NCBI RefSeq assembly: GCF_004923295.1
Contig: NZ_CP039634.1
Coordinates: forward strand, 496,001-560,000
Direction of reading: 5' to 3'
DNA length: 64,000 nt
From: Azospirillum sp. TSH100
Lineage (GTDB): Bacteria > Pseudomonadota > Alphaproteobacteria > Azospirillales > Azospirillaceae
A program made the position numbers and the translations under genes. Below the pieces are notes generated by a model. That model was not told where the DNA came from. It saw only the letters and a program-made list of their open reading frames with translations, and made no database searches. Each line of letters starts with the position of its first letter. Within the stretch, counting starts at the first letter, position 1. Positions 46,562 through 55,485 of the stretch are shown one piece after another.

Positions 46562-47907
46562 TCCGCGCCCTCTGGTTCCTTCTGAAGGTCGCGGTCGTCA
46601 TCGCCGCTGCGATCTGGCTCGCCGACCGTCCCGGCACCGTCAGCGTCCACTGGCTGGGCTACGCCGTCGAAGCGCCCTTCTGGGTCGCGCTGCTGGTCAC
46701 GCTGGTGGCGCTGGGCATCGCGGCGCTGGGCTACCGCCTGCTCCGCGGCACGATCCGCCTGCCGCAGCGTCTGCGCCGCCACAGCCGTGCCCGCCGCCGC
46801 GAACGCGGCTACCGCGCCCTGACCCAGGGCATGGTCGCCATCGCCGCCGGCGACGCGCCGACCGCGCGCAAGATGGCGCGCAAGGCCGACGTGCTGCTGA
46901 ACGAGCCGCCGCTGACCATGCTGCTGTCGGCCCAGGCCGCCCAGCTGCAGGGCGACGAGCGCGCCGCGAAGCAGTATTTCACCGCCATGCTGGAGCGGCC
47001 GGAAACCGCCTTCCTCGGCATGCGCGGTTTGCTGACCCAGGCGATCAAGTCGGGCGACCGGGTGGAGGCGCTGAACCTCGCCCGCAAGGCGCGCGGGCTC
47101 CAGCCCAACACCCCCTGGCTGCTCGGCACGCTCTATGACCTGGAGGCGCAGGCCGGTGACTGGGCTGCGGCCGAGGGCACGCTGCAACAGGCGATCCAGG
47201 CCGGGGCGATCCCGACCGAGGAAGGCCGCCGCCACCGCGCCGTCCTGCTGCTGGAGCGCAGCTTCGAGGCAGAGCGCCGCGGCCGTGCCGAGGCCGCCCT
47301 GTCGCACGCCCAGGCGGCGCACGACATCATGCCGGGCTTCGCCCCCGCCGCCGTGCGGCTGGCCCGTCTCCAGGTCGCCGCCGACCGGCTGAAGCCGGCC
47401 GCCAAGGTGGTGGAGCGGACGTGGCGCCTGTCGCCGCATCCGGAGCTGGCCGACGTCTATCGCGGCATCGTCTCCAGCTACGACGCGCTGACCCGCGTGC
47501 GTCTGTTCCAGAAGCTGGTGCGTCAGGCCCCTGATTCGGCCGAATCGCACCTCGCCGTCGCCCAGGCCGCCATCGAGGCCCAGCTGTGGGGCGAGGCGCG
47601 CCAGCACCTGAACCGCGCCATGGAGATCGGCCCGACCCGCCGCACCTACCGTCTGATGGCCGAGCTGGATCGCGGCGAGCGCCATGACGAGGCCGCGGCG
47701 AAGGACTGGCTGGCCAAGGCCGCCAACGCGCCGGAGGATCCTGTGTGGACCTGCGGCTCCTGCGGCGCGGTCAGCCACAATTGGGGCGGGCTGTGCGGCC
47801 ATTGCGGCGCGTTCGACAGCCTGAACTGGAAGACCCCGACGGTCGCCGTCCCGCTGATGGAACCGACCGACATCCCCCCGGCGCTGGCCCGTCCGGCGAC
47901 CGCGTAA
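46558..47907 (+). CDS. hemY: HemY-like TPR membrane protein with C-terminal zinc ribbon
   Basis: A 449-residue protein with two membrane helices (about 6-23 and 39-62), a basic stretch (RLPQRLRRHSRARRRERGYR), then TPR repeats over about 85-385. Four cysteines in C399-x2-C402 and C413-x2-C416 make a zinc-ribbon-like end (WTCGSCGAVSHNWGGLCGHC) followed by FDSLNW. HemY family proteins are linked to heme gene clusters; their biochemical role is unsettled, and this is not the protoporphyrinogen oxidase of the same name. It overlaps the mitofilin stop and is followed by a strong terminator. Confidence 0.88.
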   Translation: MIRALWFLLKVAVVIAAAIWLADRPGTVSVHWLGYAVEAPFWVALLVTLVALGIAALGYRLLRGTIRLPQRLRRHSRARRRERGYRALTQGMVAIAAGDAPTARKMARKADVLLNEPPLTMLLSAQAAQLQGDERAAKQYFTAMLERPETAFLGMRGLLTQAIKSGDRVEALNLARKARGLQPNTPWLLGTLYDLEAQAGDWAAAEGTLQQAIQAGAIPTEEGRRHRAVLLLERSFEAERRGRAEAALSHAQAAHDIMPGFAPAAVRLARLQVAADRLKPAAKVVERTWRLSPHPELADVYRGIVSSYDALTRVRLFQKLVRQAPDSAESHLAVAQAAIEAQLWGEARQHLNRAMEIGPTRRTYRLMAELDRGERHDEAAAKDWLAKAANAPEDPVWTCGSCGAVSHNWGGLCGHCGAFDSLNWKTPTVAVPLMEPTDIPPALARPATA

Positions 47908-47928
47908 GGGATCGTTGCAAGGTGAAAG

Positions 47929-47966
47929 AAGAAAGCGCCCTTCCTCAGCGGGAAGGGCGCTTTCTT
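47929..47966 (+). terminator. Strong intrinsic terminator of the hemC operon
   Basis: Perfect 16-bp stem (47929-47944 with 47951-47966), six-base loop TCAGCG, followed by CGTTTCGGGTTTTT. It ends hemC-hemD-mitofilin-hemY. Confidence 0.88.
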
Positions 47967-48039
47967 CGTTTCGGGTTTTTGCCGGCTCCGACGGTCTCCC
48001 GTCCGCCGAAGCCGACGTTTCCTGTTCGGCGCCTCTACC

Positions 48040-49992
48040 CTACCGCATCCCCTCCGGCCCGACGCGGTCCAATGGCAGTTCCTTCATCGCCACCAAACGG
48101 TCCAGCAGACGCCCCCCGGCAGGCGGAGCGGCCGCGCTGGCGGCGCTGGCGATGCCGGCGGCCTCGGCGACGGGAGCGGCATTCTCCAATCGGGTGTTGT
48201 CGATGCGGTAGTCGCCACCCGACAAACTGTTGACCAGCTGTTCCTTCGGCGACGGGCCGGCCACCACGTTGCCGTCGGCGACGTTGCCGTGCATCCGCCC
48301 GGCCGGGCCGGCGCTGGGCACCCATTCCAGCCGCAGGAAGCGGTCCTTCCCGTCATTCATCACGGTGACGTTGTCGGCAACCCGGTTGTTGTCGCCACCA
48401 TGCAGGAAGATCGCCGCCATGCCGGTGTTCTCCAGCAGATTGCCCTGCACCGTCACCCCGCTGGTCATGTCGTCCAGATAGATGCCGAAGCCCTTGTAGC
48501 GGACCAGCCAGCGCCCCTGAGCGTCGGTGGCGAGGCCGCCGGTGTCGCGGATGTCGTTGAAGCGGATGAAGCTGCGGGTGTCGTTGCCGCTGCGGCCCAG
48601 CATTTCGATGGCGCCGGCGTCGGCGGTCCGGCGCGCGGTGTCGCGGATGCGGTTGAACTCGATCGTGTTGTCGCTGTTCACCGTCTGCGGGTTCCAGTTC
48701 TTGATCGAGATGCCGTAGCGCGCCGACCGCCGGATGTCGTTGTGGGCGATCAGCGTGTTGCGGATGCCGGCCCCCATGACGCCGCCACTGAAGAAGCGCA
48801 CCTCGCCGATGTCGCTGATGCGGTTGGCGAGGATGCGGTTGTCGCTGCTCCCCGGCGCCAGCACCACGCCGGAACGGCCGAGATGCTCCATCCGGTTGCC
48901 CGACACCTCGGTGCGGCTGGCGCCGTCCAGCATCACGGCGGTGCCGACCAGGGCGAAGCGGTTGCCGGCGATCCGCGCACCGCTGCCGCCCTTCACCACC
49001 ACCGCGTTGCCGTCCCACGGCACATCGGTGAAGGTCAGCCCCTCCACCGACACGTTGCGGGCATTGTCCAGCCGCAGCAGCACCGGTTGCCGCGCCACCA
49101 CCAGATCCGCGCCTGCGGCGTTCAGCCCGGTGGGCGGCTTGACCAGCAGACGCTTGGCCCTGGCGTCCCAGGCGAACTCGCCCGGCCGTTTCAGGAAATC
49201 GGGATGGCCGAGCAGCCGGACGGTCGAGCCGTCGCGGTACGGATACTGCCCGTCATTGTCGAAGCTCAGCAGTCCGCCGGGATCGGCCGACACCACCCCC
49301 AGCAGGTCGTCGGACAGCCGCTCGCGGTCAAGCGCCTGCGCCCGCACCCCCGGCCCGGCCCAGCCGGCCTTCAGCAGGCCGGGGGGCAGCCGCATCTGCC
49401 GCTTGCTCCCCTGGCTCTTGGCATCGGACTGCACACCATTGGCCGGGAACCAGCCGCTGCGCGGATCGCCGGGCGTGAAATCGCCACTGCGCGCCGAATC
49501 CAGGCGCAACCTTTCACCGGGGCCGCCGATCGACACGTCCAGCACCGGATCGCGCGCCAGCGGAGCCGACAGCACGCCGTTCGCCATCTGCGCGCCGCCG
49601 ACCGCTTCGCCCCCCGACAGCACCGGCTGCTCGCCGTCCACCGCTGTCAGCCGCAGTCCGGGCAGCGACGCATCGACCACGAGCGGCGCCGTCAGCCGAT
49701 AGGTGCCGCCATGCAGCCGTACGGTGGCCGGACCGCTTCCCTTGGCAGCGGCCAGCGCGCGGGCCGGCGTGGCGAACGGACCGTCGCGCCCGTCCGGCGA
49801 CGGCAGGGACAGGCGCCCCGACCAGCGATCATTGCCGTTGGGCGAGACGTAGAAGGTCGTTTCGGCAGAAGCGGCCTGCGCCGCCACCACCGGCCCCCAT
49901 CCGGCGGCGGCGAACAGAAACGCGGACGTCAACAGAACCCGAGGCAGGATTTGGGCCGCTCCACTCTGAAGGCGAGGTTGGGAACGGAACAT
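48040..49992 (-). CDS. Exported right-handed parallel beta-helix protein
   Basis: A 650-residue secreted protein with a signal peptide of about 42 residues (cleavage after AASA) and GAGGAGG upstream of the ATG at 49992. The N-terminal half opens FYVSPNGNDRWSGRLSLPSP, the DUF1565-like start common to surface beta-helix proteins; from about residue 340 on, short repeats of the form N-x-I-x-x-N-x-I (GNRFALVG, ANRISDIG, HNDIRRS, FNRIRDT, FNDIRDTGG) mark beta-helix coils. It may be a polysaccharide lyase, hydrolase or modifying protein. It is divergent from a polymerase-like and a glycosyltransferase gene, which supports a polysaccharide role. Confidence 0.85.
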   Translation of the reverse strand: MFRSQPRLQSGAAQILPRVLLTSAFLFAAAGWGPVVAAQAASAETTFYVSPNGNDRWSGRLSLPSPDGRDGPFATPARALAAAKGSGPATVRLHGGTYRLTAPLVVDASLPGLRLTAVDGEQPVLSGGEAVGGAQMANGVLSAPLARDPVLDVSIGGPGERLRLDSARSGDFTPGDPRSGWFPANGVQSDAKSQGSKRQMRLPPGLLKAGWAGPGVRAQALDRERLSDDLLGVVSADPGGLLSFDNDGQYPYRDGSTVRLLGHPDFLKRPGEFAWDARAKRLLVKPPTGLNAAGADLVVARQPVLLRLDNARNVSVEGLTFTDVPWDGNAVVVKGGSGARIAGNRFALVGTAVMLDGASRTEVSGNRMEHLGRSGVVLAPGSSDNRILANRISDIGEVRFFSGGVMGAGIRNTLIAHNDIRRSARYGISIKNWNPQTVNSDNTIEFNRIRDTARRTADAGAIEMLGRSGNDTRSFIRFNDIRDTGGLATDAQGRWLVRYKGFGIYLDDMTSGVTVQGNLLENTGMAAIFLHGGDNNRVADNVTVMNDGKDRFLRLEWVPSAGPAGRMHGNVADGNVVAGPSPKEQLVNSLSGGDYRIDNTRLENAAPVAEAAGIASAASAAAPPAGGRLLDRLVAMKELPLDRVGPEGMR

Positions 49993-50239
49993 GGGAGAAC
50001 CTCCTCCAAAACAGCGGCAGAGGCCGCCGAAGGGGGGAGACTGACCCAGACCCGCCGGCCCGGCAAAAGCGCGAAGGAGGTGTGCGGGTGCGAAGGGGCC
50101 ACGCCCTCTGCACCCCTGCCGGTCCGGGACGGGACGTATAGGCTGGCTTTTCATCCTGGCCTGACCGGCCGGTCGTACCCGCTTGACCGCGGAGCGCCCG
50201 TTGGTTCAGGCGGAGCCTACAACCGGGGACGGTTTGCCG

Positions 50240-51649
50240 ATGATCGAAATGGCGCTGATCGCGCAGGTCCTGGTGCTGGTGCTGGTGACCGTGGTGTATC
50301 TCAGCTCCGGCAGCGCATCGATGTTCCATCCGATGACGCTGTACCTGATCTTCCACACCCTGGTCTTCGTCATGCGGCCGATCCTGGTCCACACCCAGCA
50401 TTTCGACGATGTCTGGCTGTTCATGGGCTTCTGGCCGGACGAGAAGCAGTTCGTCATGACGCTGGTCGTCAGTTCGGTGGGGCTGATCGCCTTCGCCGCC
50501 GCCTGCATCTGGGCCGGGCTGGTCCGCCCCGACTGGAGCCCGAACGGCGAGCCGGCGCCGACCTTCACCTTCGACCGCGTCGACATCGTCGCCTTCCTGA
50601 CCACCGCCGCGCTGCTGGCCCCGCTCGCCATCTATTCGGCGGTCCAGCGCCAGGCCGGCGCCAGCTTCGACGGCACCGGCGACGTGCAGATGGAGCGCGA
50701 CCCGCTGACCGGCCAGCCGATCTACACCAACACCACCGGCTACATCGCGGAGGCCCATTCGATGGGCCTGCCGCTGACGCTGGGGCTGATCTGGGTCTGC
50801 CGCTTCCACCCGCTGTCCTTCATCCCCTTCGCCGGCTTCGTCGCCTACCGCGCCTATCTCGGCTGGGGCCGCTGGGCGATCATCATGGGCATCCTCGGGC
50901 TGGTGCTGCTGATGCTGTACCGCAGCCGCACCAGATGGTTCCGGCTGTGGCATGTGCTGGCCGCCATCCCGGTGATGGGGCTGTTCACCGTGCTGGGCAA
51001 CAACCGCGACGCCTTCCGCGATGTGCTGGCCGGCGACGCCCCGGTCTCGGTCCTGCTGAAGTTCAACGGCGGCAGCGGCAGCGGCCGGGCGCTCGACGCG
51101 CTGGCCGGCCAGGATCTCGCCAACTTCGACTTCCTCGCCTACATCCTGTGGGTGGTGCCGAAACAGTCGGCGACCTACACGTGGTTCACCCAGTATCTGC
51201 AGCTCTTCACCGAACCAATCCCGCGCCTGTTGTGGCCGGGCAAGCCGGTGGGCGCGCCGGTGAAATGGGTGGACCTGAACGATTACGGCGTCTTCTACAA
51301 CCTGACCACCTCGCTGCCCGGCGACGGCTGGATGAGCGCCGGCTGGATCGGCATGGTCGTCACGATGGTGGTGGTCGGCCTGATCCTGGGCCGGATGCAC
51401 CGCTGGTTCTGGACCAGCGGATTCCGCAACCGCTACGCCGTGCTGTTCTATTGCGCCTTCCTGCCGCTGTGCCTGCAATGGTTCCGCGACGGCAACATCA
51501 CCATCGTGAAGTTCGGCTTCTTCTCGCTGCTGCCGATCCTGCTGTGGATCGCGCTGACCCGCGCGCTGCGCGCCTGGGGCATCCTCGACGACGACCCGCT
51601 GGGTCCGGTGGTGGCACCCCCCCATCTCGCCCGAAGGGAGCCGTCATGA
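50240..51649 (+). CDS. Polysaccharide polymerase-like membrane protein
   Basis: A 469-residue integral membrane protein with roughly ten to twelve helices starting MIEMALIAQVLVLVLVTVVY. A long hydrophilic segment (about 235-330) carries GNNRDAFRDVLAG and the motif PRLLWPGKPVGAP (the 'iPR-x-x-wp-x-KP' pattern) found in O-antigen/oligosaccharide repeat-unit polymerases. It probably polymerises or exports a surface polysaccharide made with the next gene, the glycosyltransferase, whose ATG overlaps its stop (ATGA). An upstream TTG at 50183 is in frame but less likely. Confidence 0.75.
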   Translation: MIEMALIAQVLVLVLVTVVYLSSGSASMFHPMTLYLIFHTLVFVMRPILVHTQHFDDVWLFMGFWPDEKQFVMTLVVSSVGLIAFAAACIWAGLVRPDWSPNGEPAPTFTFDRVDIVAFLTTAALLAPLAIYSAVQRQAGASFDGTGDVQMERDPLTGQPIYTNTTGYIAEAHSMGLPLTLGLIWVCRFHPLSFIPFAGFVAYRAYLGWGRWAIIMGILGLVLLMLYRSRTRWFRLWHVLAAIPVMGLFTVLGNNRDAFRDVLAGDAPVSVLLKFNGGSGSGRALDALAGQDLANFDFLAYILWVVPKQSATYTWFTQYLQLFTEPIPRLLWPGKPVGAPVKWVDLNDYGVFYNLTTSLPGDGWMSAGWIGMVVTMVVVGLILGRMHRWFWTSGFRNRYAVLFYCAFLPLCLQWFRDGNITIVKFGFFSLLPILLWIALTRALRAWGILDDDPLGPVVAPPHLARREPS

Positions 51650-52596
51650 CGCTGACCGTCAGCGCCGTCATCGCCACCTACAACCGCGGGCCGGAGCTGC
51701 GCATCGCGCTGACCCGGCTGATGGGCCAGACCACCCCGCCGATGGAGATCATCGTCATCGACGACGGTTCCAGCGACGGCACTGGCGCCATGATGCGGGC
51801 GGAGTTTCCCACCGTCCGCTACGTCCGCCAGCCGCACAATGGCGGGCTGATCCTGGCCCGCAACTTCGGCTTCGTGAACACCACCGGCGACTGCATCCTG
51901 TCGGTCGACGACGACAGCTGGTTCGAGGATCCGGACGGTCTCGCCCGCTGCGTCGCCTATCTGGACCGGAATCCGGAGGTCGCCGCCGTCGCCTGCAACA
52001 TCGAGACGCGCGACGGGCTGGTCTATTTCCCCAAGGGCGCCGCCCCCTTCGATGTGCCCTGGTATGTCGGCTGCGGCCACCTGCTGCGCCGGAGCGCGGT
52101 GGAGCAGGTCGGCCTCTACATGCCCGAACTCTACCGCCAGGGGGAGGAGAAGGACCGCTGCCTGCGGCTGGTCGGCGCCGGCTACCGCGTGGTGGCCCTG
52201 CCCGACGTCATGGTCTACCACGACAAGAGCGAGAAGGGGCGCAAGCCGGGGATGGAGCGTTTCTACAACCACCGCAACGACCTGATCCGCGAGGTGGCGC
52301 GCTGCCCGTCCCCGCTGATGGCGTGGCGGCTGGCGCGCAGTTGGGCCGGCAACAGCTGGAAGAACCTGCGCCACGGCCCACGCCTGACCGACCTGAAGGT
52401 GCTGCTGGCCCTGCCGCAGATCCTCCGCATCGGTCTGAAGCACCGGGCGCCGGTCAGCGTGGAGGCCTATCAGCGCTGGCTGCATCTGGCGAAGACGGCG
52501 GCCCCGTCCAGCGCTCCGCCTGCCGAAAAGCCTGTCAGCCGGGCTGCATCCCGCCCAGTTGCAGCAGAACGGCCCAGCCCAGCACGATCAGATTGA
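51646..52596 (+). CDS. Family 2 glycosyltransferase
   Basis: A 316-residue GT-A fold enzyme. It begins VSAVIATYNRGPELRIAL, has the nucleotide-sugar segment IIVIDDGSSDGTGAMM, the metal-binding VDDDSWFED and the acceptor-side region GCGHLLRRSAVEQVG. Donor and acceptor sugars are unknown. It is coupled to the polymerase-like gene by ATGA. A frame of over 1400 codons is open upstream but is only GC-driven. Its last 62 bases overlap the MAPEG gene on the opposite strand. Confidence 0.9.
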   Translation: MTLTVSAVIATYNRGPELRIALTRLMGQTTPPMEIIVIDDGSSDGTGAMMRAEFPTVRYVRQPHNGGLILARNFGFVNTTGDCILSVDDDSWFEDPDGLARCVAYLDRNPEVAAVACNIETRDGLVYFPKGAAPFDVPWYVGCGHLLRRSAVEQVGLYMPELYRQGEEKDRCLRLVGAGYRVVALPDVMVYHDKSEKGRKPGMERFYNHRNDLIREVARCPSPLMAWRLARSWAGNSWKNLRHGPRLTDLKVLLALPQILRIGLKHRAPVSVEAYQRWLHLAKTAAPSSAPPAEKPVSRAASRPVAAERPSPARSD

Positions 52597-53101
52597 CGGT
52601 CAGCGTCATCGCCATGCCCGGTGCCCGCGCGAAGGGATGCACAAGATACCCGGCCCAGAACAGCAGCCGTCCAAGCACGAACAACCCGGTCGCCACCATC
52701 GCCGCCGCCAGCGATGGCTGCGGCAGGGTGGCGATCAGGGCCGCGAGTGCCGGTATGAAGACGGCGGACTGCTCCACACTGTTGGCCAGCACCCGCTGGC
52801 AGACGCGCTGGCAGCGCGATTCGGGGTCCTCGATCGGGTTGAAGGCCTGGGTTCGGCCCCGCATCGCCATGACACCAAGGACCATGCCGAACAGCACCAG
52901 CGCCGGCCACAGCGCCAGCCGCGCCCAGTACGCCATCCGCGCGCCGGGCGCGTTCAGCCCCATCGGCGGCGCCACCAGCGACAGCAGCAGGATGAACAGC
53001 AGCACCGTCACCACCGCCGACGCCCCATTCAGCATCAGGGCACCACGGATCAGGGATTTGCGCCGGCGGGAGGCACGGGGCTGAAGGCTGCTCTCGGACA
53101 T
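52535..53101 (-). CDS. MAPEG-type membrane protein
   Basis: A 188-residue membrane protein with a basic N-terminus (RASRRRKSLIRG) and four hydrophobic helices. The segment RCQRVCQRVLANSVEQSAVF (about 95-114) followed by GRLLFWAGYLVHPFARAPGM is the MAPEG signature (N-x-x-E near the second helix; R-x-x-Y-x-x-G-Y). Family members are glutathione-dependent or eicosanoid-type enzymes, but in bacteria the substrate is rarely known. It converges with the glycosyltransferase, overlapping 62 bases. Confidence 0.75.
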   Translation of the reverse strand: MSESSLQPRASRRRKSLIRGALMLNGASAVVTVLLFILLLSLVAPPMGLNAPGARMAYWARLALWPALVLFGMVLGVMAMRGRTQAFNPIEDPESRCQRVCQRVLANSVEQSAVFIPALAALIATLPQPSLAAAMVATGLFVLGRLLFWAGYLVHPFARAPGMAMTLTVNLIVLGWAVLLQLGGMQPG

Positions 53102-53393
53102 CGGGGCGGGGCTCCGTCAAAGGCCTGGGCAAAGGTCGGGGCAAAGGTCGGGGATTCGACAAAGGCGCGCGCGCTTCCCATCTGGAAAAGACCGCACCCT
53201 GTCCTTTCGTCCAATAACGGCCCAGCCCGTGATTTGGATCAAGGCCCGGACAGGGCTGCGGGTGTCCCATAGCGGTGTGACTTAGGGAAGACCGCAGTGG
53301 CGGAGATGTTGTCAGCCTCTCTTTTCGCTACCATGTTGTAACCATCTGCTTCACCATGTGGGTGAAGGCAGGTATCTCGATGGTGGAGGGCCT

Positions 53394-53522
53394 ATGATGG
53401 ATCTCGTTCTGCTCGGTGGTGCGGTGGCGACGGCTGCGGCGTTGGCCGGTCTGATCGCCACGATGCCCACGCCGAAACCGATTCCGATCCGCATCCGCGA
53501 CCGGCGGCGCCAGCGGCGCTGA
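53394..53522 (+). CDS. 42-residue single-helix membrane peptide
   Basis: A short ORF from an ATG at 53394 (a second ATG follows at once) with GGAGGG five bases upstream. The peptide has one hydrophobic helix of about 20 residues (LVLLGGAVATAAALAGLIA), a Pro-Lys hinge and a very basic tail (RIRDRRRQRR). A small hairpin (53349-53355 with 53361-53367) lies upstream. Good ribosome site and typical small-membrane-peptide layout support translation; there is no known family. It stands alone between MAPEG and the esterase gene. Confidence 0.5.
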   Translation: MMDLVLLGGAVATAAALAGLIATMPTPKPIPIRIRDRRRQRR

Positions 53523-53565
53523 TCCGCTTTCCGATCGTCAGGGAGCGATGACGGCGGTCGCCGCC

Positions 53566-54621
53566 TTACTGCGGCGGCAATGCCGACCGCAGGAAGCCGA
53601 CGATCAGGTCCGAGACCTGATGGTGGATGGCTTCCCGGTTCCGACCGTCACGATCACGGCAGATCATCCCGTCCCCGGGCGTTGCCGCCTCCAGCAGCGG
53701 AACGGCTTCGGTCTTGCAAATGTTCAGAAAGCTGAAATGGCTGGCATCGCGGATTTCCACATAGCGCGTCCGGCCGGCCGGCAGCAAATCCGCCAAGTGG
53801 CGTGATTCCAGTTCGACCGGCATTTTCCGATCGCCCGGACCGGCGCCGATGACCAGGAACGGCTTGTCGATCCCGCCGAGACTGGCCGGATCGAATCCCT
53901 GCGCCAAACCCAGATCCAACGTTACGAACGCCTCGATCCGCTCGTCGGCCATCGGCGTCGCAACCCAGGGGCGCCGCGCCGTTCCCTCCTCATCCAATCC
54001 ACCGATCTCCGGCCCGCAGGCCGCCATCAGCGGATGGGCGGCGCAGGCGGCCTCGTGTCGCGATGGATCGAACCGAGCGCCGGCCAGGGCGACAGCGGTC
54101 CACCCGCCAAGCGAATGGCCGATCACCGCGGCGTGTCCGGAAACGACCAGCGCGGACCAGAGGGGGCTCCCGTTCAGCCAGTCGATGACCCGGGAGACAT
54201 CCCCGGGGCGTTTCCACAGCATGGTCGCGCCCGGCGGAGCCATGTCGCGGCTGGTCGATCCGGGATGGTTGGGCGCCGCGACGAGATAGCCCTGCGCCAC
54301 CAGATCGGCGGCCAGCCATTGCTGGTTGGTCCAGTTTCCGCCATAGCCGTGCGAGAGGACCACCAGCCGATGCCGGCCCGCCTGCGGCGGAGCGTCGACC
54401 CGGGCAGCCACACCGGCAAAGACTCGGTTGTCGCCGACCAGGGTGGGCTCCCCCACCGCCTCCGCCGGATACCAGACCGCAACCTCCAGCGCGCGATACC
54501 GGTCCGTCGCCGGCAGGGCCAGTCTTTGAAAGCCGACGGACGGCTGCTCGGCCCGGGCGGGCACTGCAAACCCGGCTGCCATGGTCAGCGCCAGGAGCAC
54601 GGGAAGGACGCAAGGCTTCAT
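53566..54621 (-). CDS. Exported alpha/beta hydrolase (dienelactone hydrolase-like)
   Basis: A 351-residue protein with a signal peptide (residues 1-24, cleavage after ARA). The hydrolase core shows VVLSHGYGGNW (oxyanion strand), AAPNHPGSTSRDM, the nucleophile elbow GHSLGGWTAVALAG and a late DASHFSFLNI with the catalytic His. This matches the predicted dienelactone hydrolase/platelet-activating-factor acetylhydrolase-like group. It acts in the periplasm or outside. The substrate is unknown. Confidence 0.85.
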   Translation of the reverse strand: MKPCVLPVLLALTMAAGFAVPARAEQPSVGFQRLALPATDRYRALEVAVWYPAEAVGEPTLVGDNRVFAGVAARVDAPPQAGRHRLVVLSHGYGGNWTNQQWLAADLVAQGYLVAAPNHPGSTSRDMAPPGATMLWKRPGDVSRVIDWLNGSPLWSALVVSGHAAVIGHSLGGWTAVALAGARFDPSRHEAACAAHPLMAACGPEIGGLDEEGTARRPWVATPMADERIEAFVTLDLGLAQGFDPASLGGIDKPFLVIGAGPGDRKMPVELESRHLADLLPAGRTRYVEIRDASHFSFLNICKTEAVPLLEAATPGDGMICRDRDGRNREAIHHQVSDLIVGFLRSALPPQ

Positions 54622-54658
54622 GTCGGTGCTCCGCCTGCCTGCGGCGATCCTGCCGCGA

Positions 54659-55060
54659 TCAGCGGTCCAGATCGCGGATCGCGCGGTTCAGTTCAAACTC
54701 CTTCGAGGCGACATAGGCCTCCATCCCGACGATCCGCTTCTCCATGTCGCGGAAGCGCTGGGTCAGGCCGGCGAGCGTACGATCCGGCTTGGTCGACACC
54801 GTGCGCCAGAACGCCTCCTCCTCGGCATCGCGATACAGCTGCGGCGGACGCACCGGCAGCACCAGCAGCGCGATGACATAGGCGATCACCAGCGGCACCG
54901 AAAAGAAGAACAGGGCGAACAGCATCGCCAGCCGGACGACGGCCGGCTGCACGCCGAAGTAATCGGCGATGCCCGTGCACACCCCGCCCAGCAAGCCGCG
55001 CTGCGGATCGCGGTAGAGCCGGTGCGGATTCGGCGAGTCGTAAGGGGACGCGCGGTCCAT
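54659..55060 (-). CDS. pspC: Phage shock protein C
   Basis: A 133-residue inner-membrane protein from the ATG at 55060 (GGGAGGAG upstream). The PspC domain is residues 12-70: RLYRDPQRGLLGGVCTGIAD, then YFGVQPAVVRLAMLF and a hydrophobic helix ending LLVLPVRPP. The C-terminal part is a predicted coiled coil (AGLTQRFRDMEKRIVGMEAY). PspC and PspB sense membrane damage and release PspF from PspA. Last gene of the psp operon. Confidence 0.93.
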   Translation of the reverse strand: MDRASPYDSPNPHRLYRDPQRGLLGGVCTGIADYFGVQPAVVRLAMLFALFFFSVPLVIAYVIALLVLPVRPPQLYRDAEEEAFWRTVSTKPDRTLAGLTQRFRDMEKRIVGMEAYVASKEFELNRAIRDLDR

Positions 55061-55101
55061 GACTCCTCCCAGGAATTTCCCAATCATTGAGTGGCTTGCG
55101 T

Positions 55102-55123
55102 CATCCCCATGAAGGCGGGGATG
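55102..55123. repeat. REP-like small dyad between pspB and pspC
   Basis: CATCCCC (55102-55108) and GGGGATG (55117-55123) flank ATGAAGGC. The whole, GTCATCCCCATGAAGGCGGG, resembles the dispersed GTCATTCCCGCGAAGGCGGGAAT-type elements of proteobacteria. Only this copy is noted in the window. Confidence 0.35.
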
Positions 55124-55161
55124 AAATCGGCTTGGAAGGACAATCGCCCCTCAAGCCACCG

Positions 55162-55389
55162 TCACAGCTTGTTGCGCCAGTTCGGCGCCTCGGCGTCCAG
55201 CACGCGTTCCAGCGCATGGACGCGGGTCTCCAGCCGGTTGGAGATCTCCCACAATTCGGCCAACAGCCGTTCGTCCTGGGCGGACAGCCCGCGCTGCGAG
55301 CGCCATTTGGTGATGTAGTGGAAGACGATCCAGACCGGCGCCACCACCACCATGAACAGCACCGCGAGGACGAAACCCATGAACCCCAT
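55162..55389 (-). CDS. pspB: Phage shock protein B
   Basis: A 75-residue membrane protein: one N-terminal helix (GFVLAVLFMVVVAPVWIVF) then a cytoplasmic coiled coil (RLLAELWEISNRLETRVHAL). The layout and the HYITKWR motif after the helix are those of PspB, which cooperates with PspC in signalling. It lies between pspA and pspC. Confidence 0.92.
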   Translation of the reverse strand: MGFMGFVLAVLFMVVVAPVWIVFHYITKWRSQRGLSAQDERLLAELWEISNRLETRVHALERVLDAEAPNWRNKL

Positions 55390-55485
55390 GGTCGTCGGAC
55401 CTTCTTATTGTCGTGAGGGGAACGGGCGGGGCGTCACCGCCCCACCCTGGCAGCCACATCCAGCCGGTTGCCGGCCGGCCGCCGC

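Noticed and set aside
48289..51645. An open frame of over 1000 codons upstream of the glycosyltransferase
   Set aside because: It is antisense to the beta-helix gene and then out of frame across the polymerase-like gene; composition is Arg/His/Gln-rich as expected from GC bias. The real gene starts at 51646.
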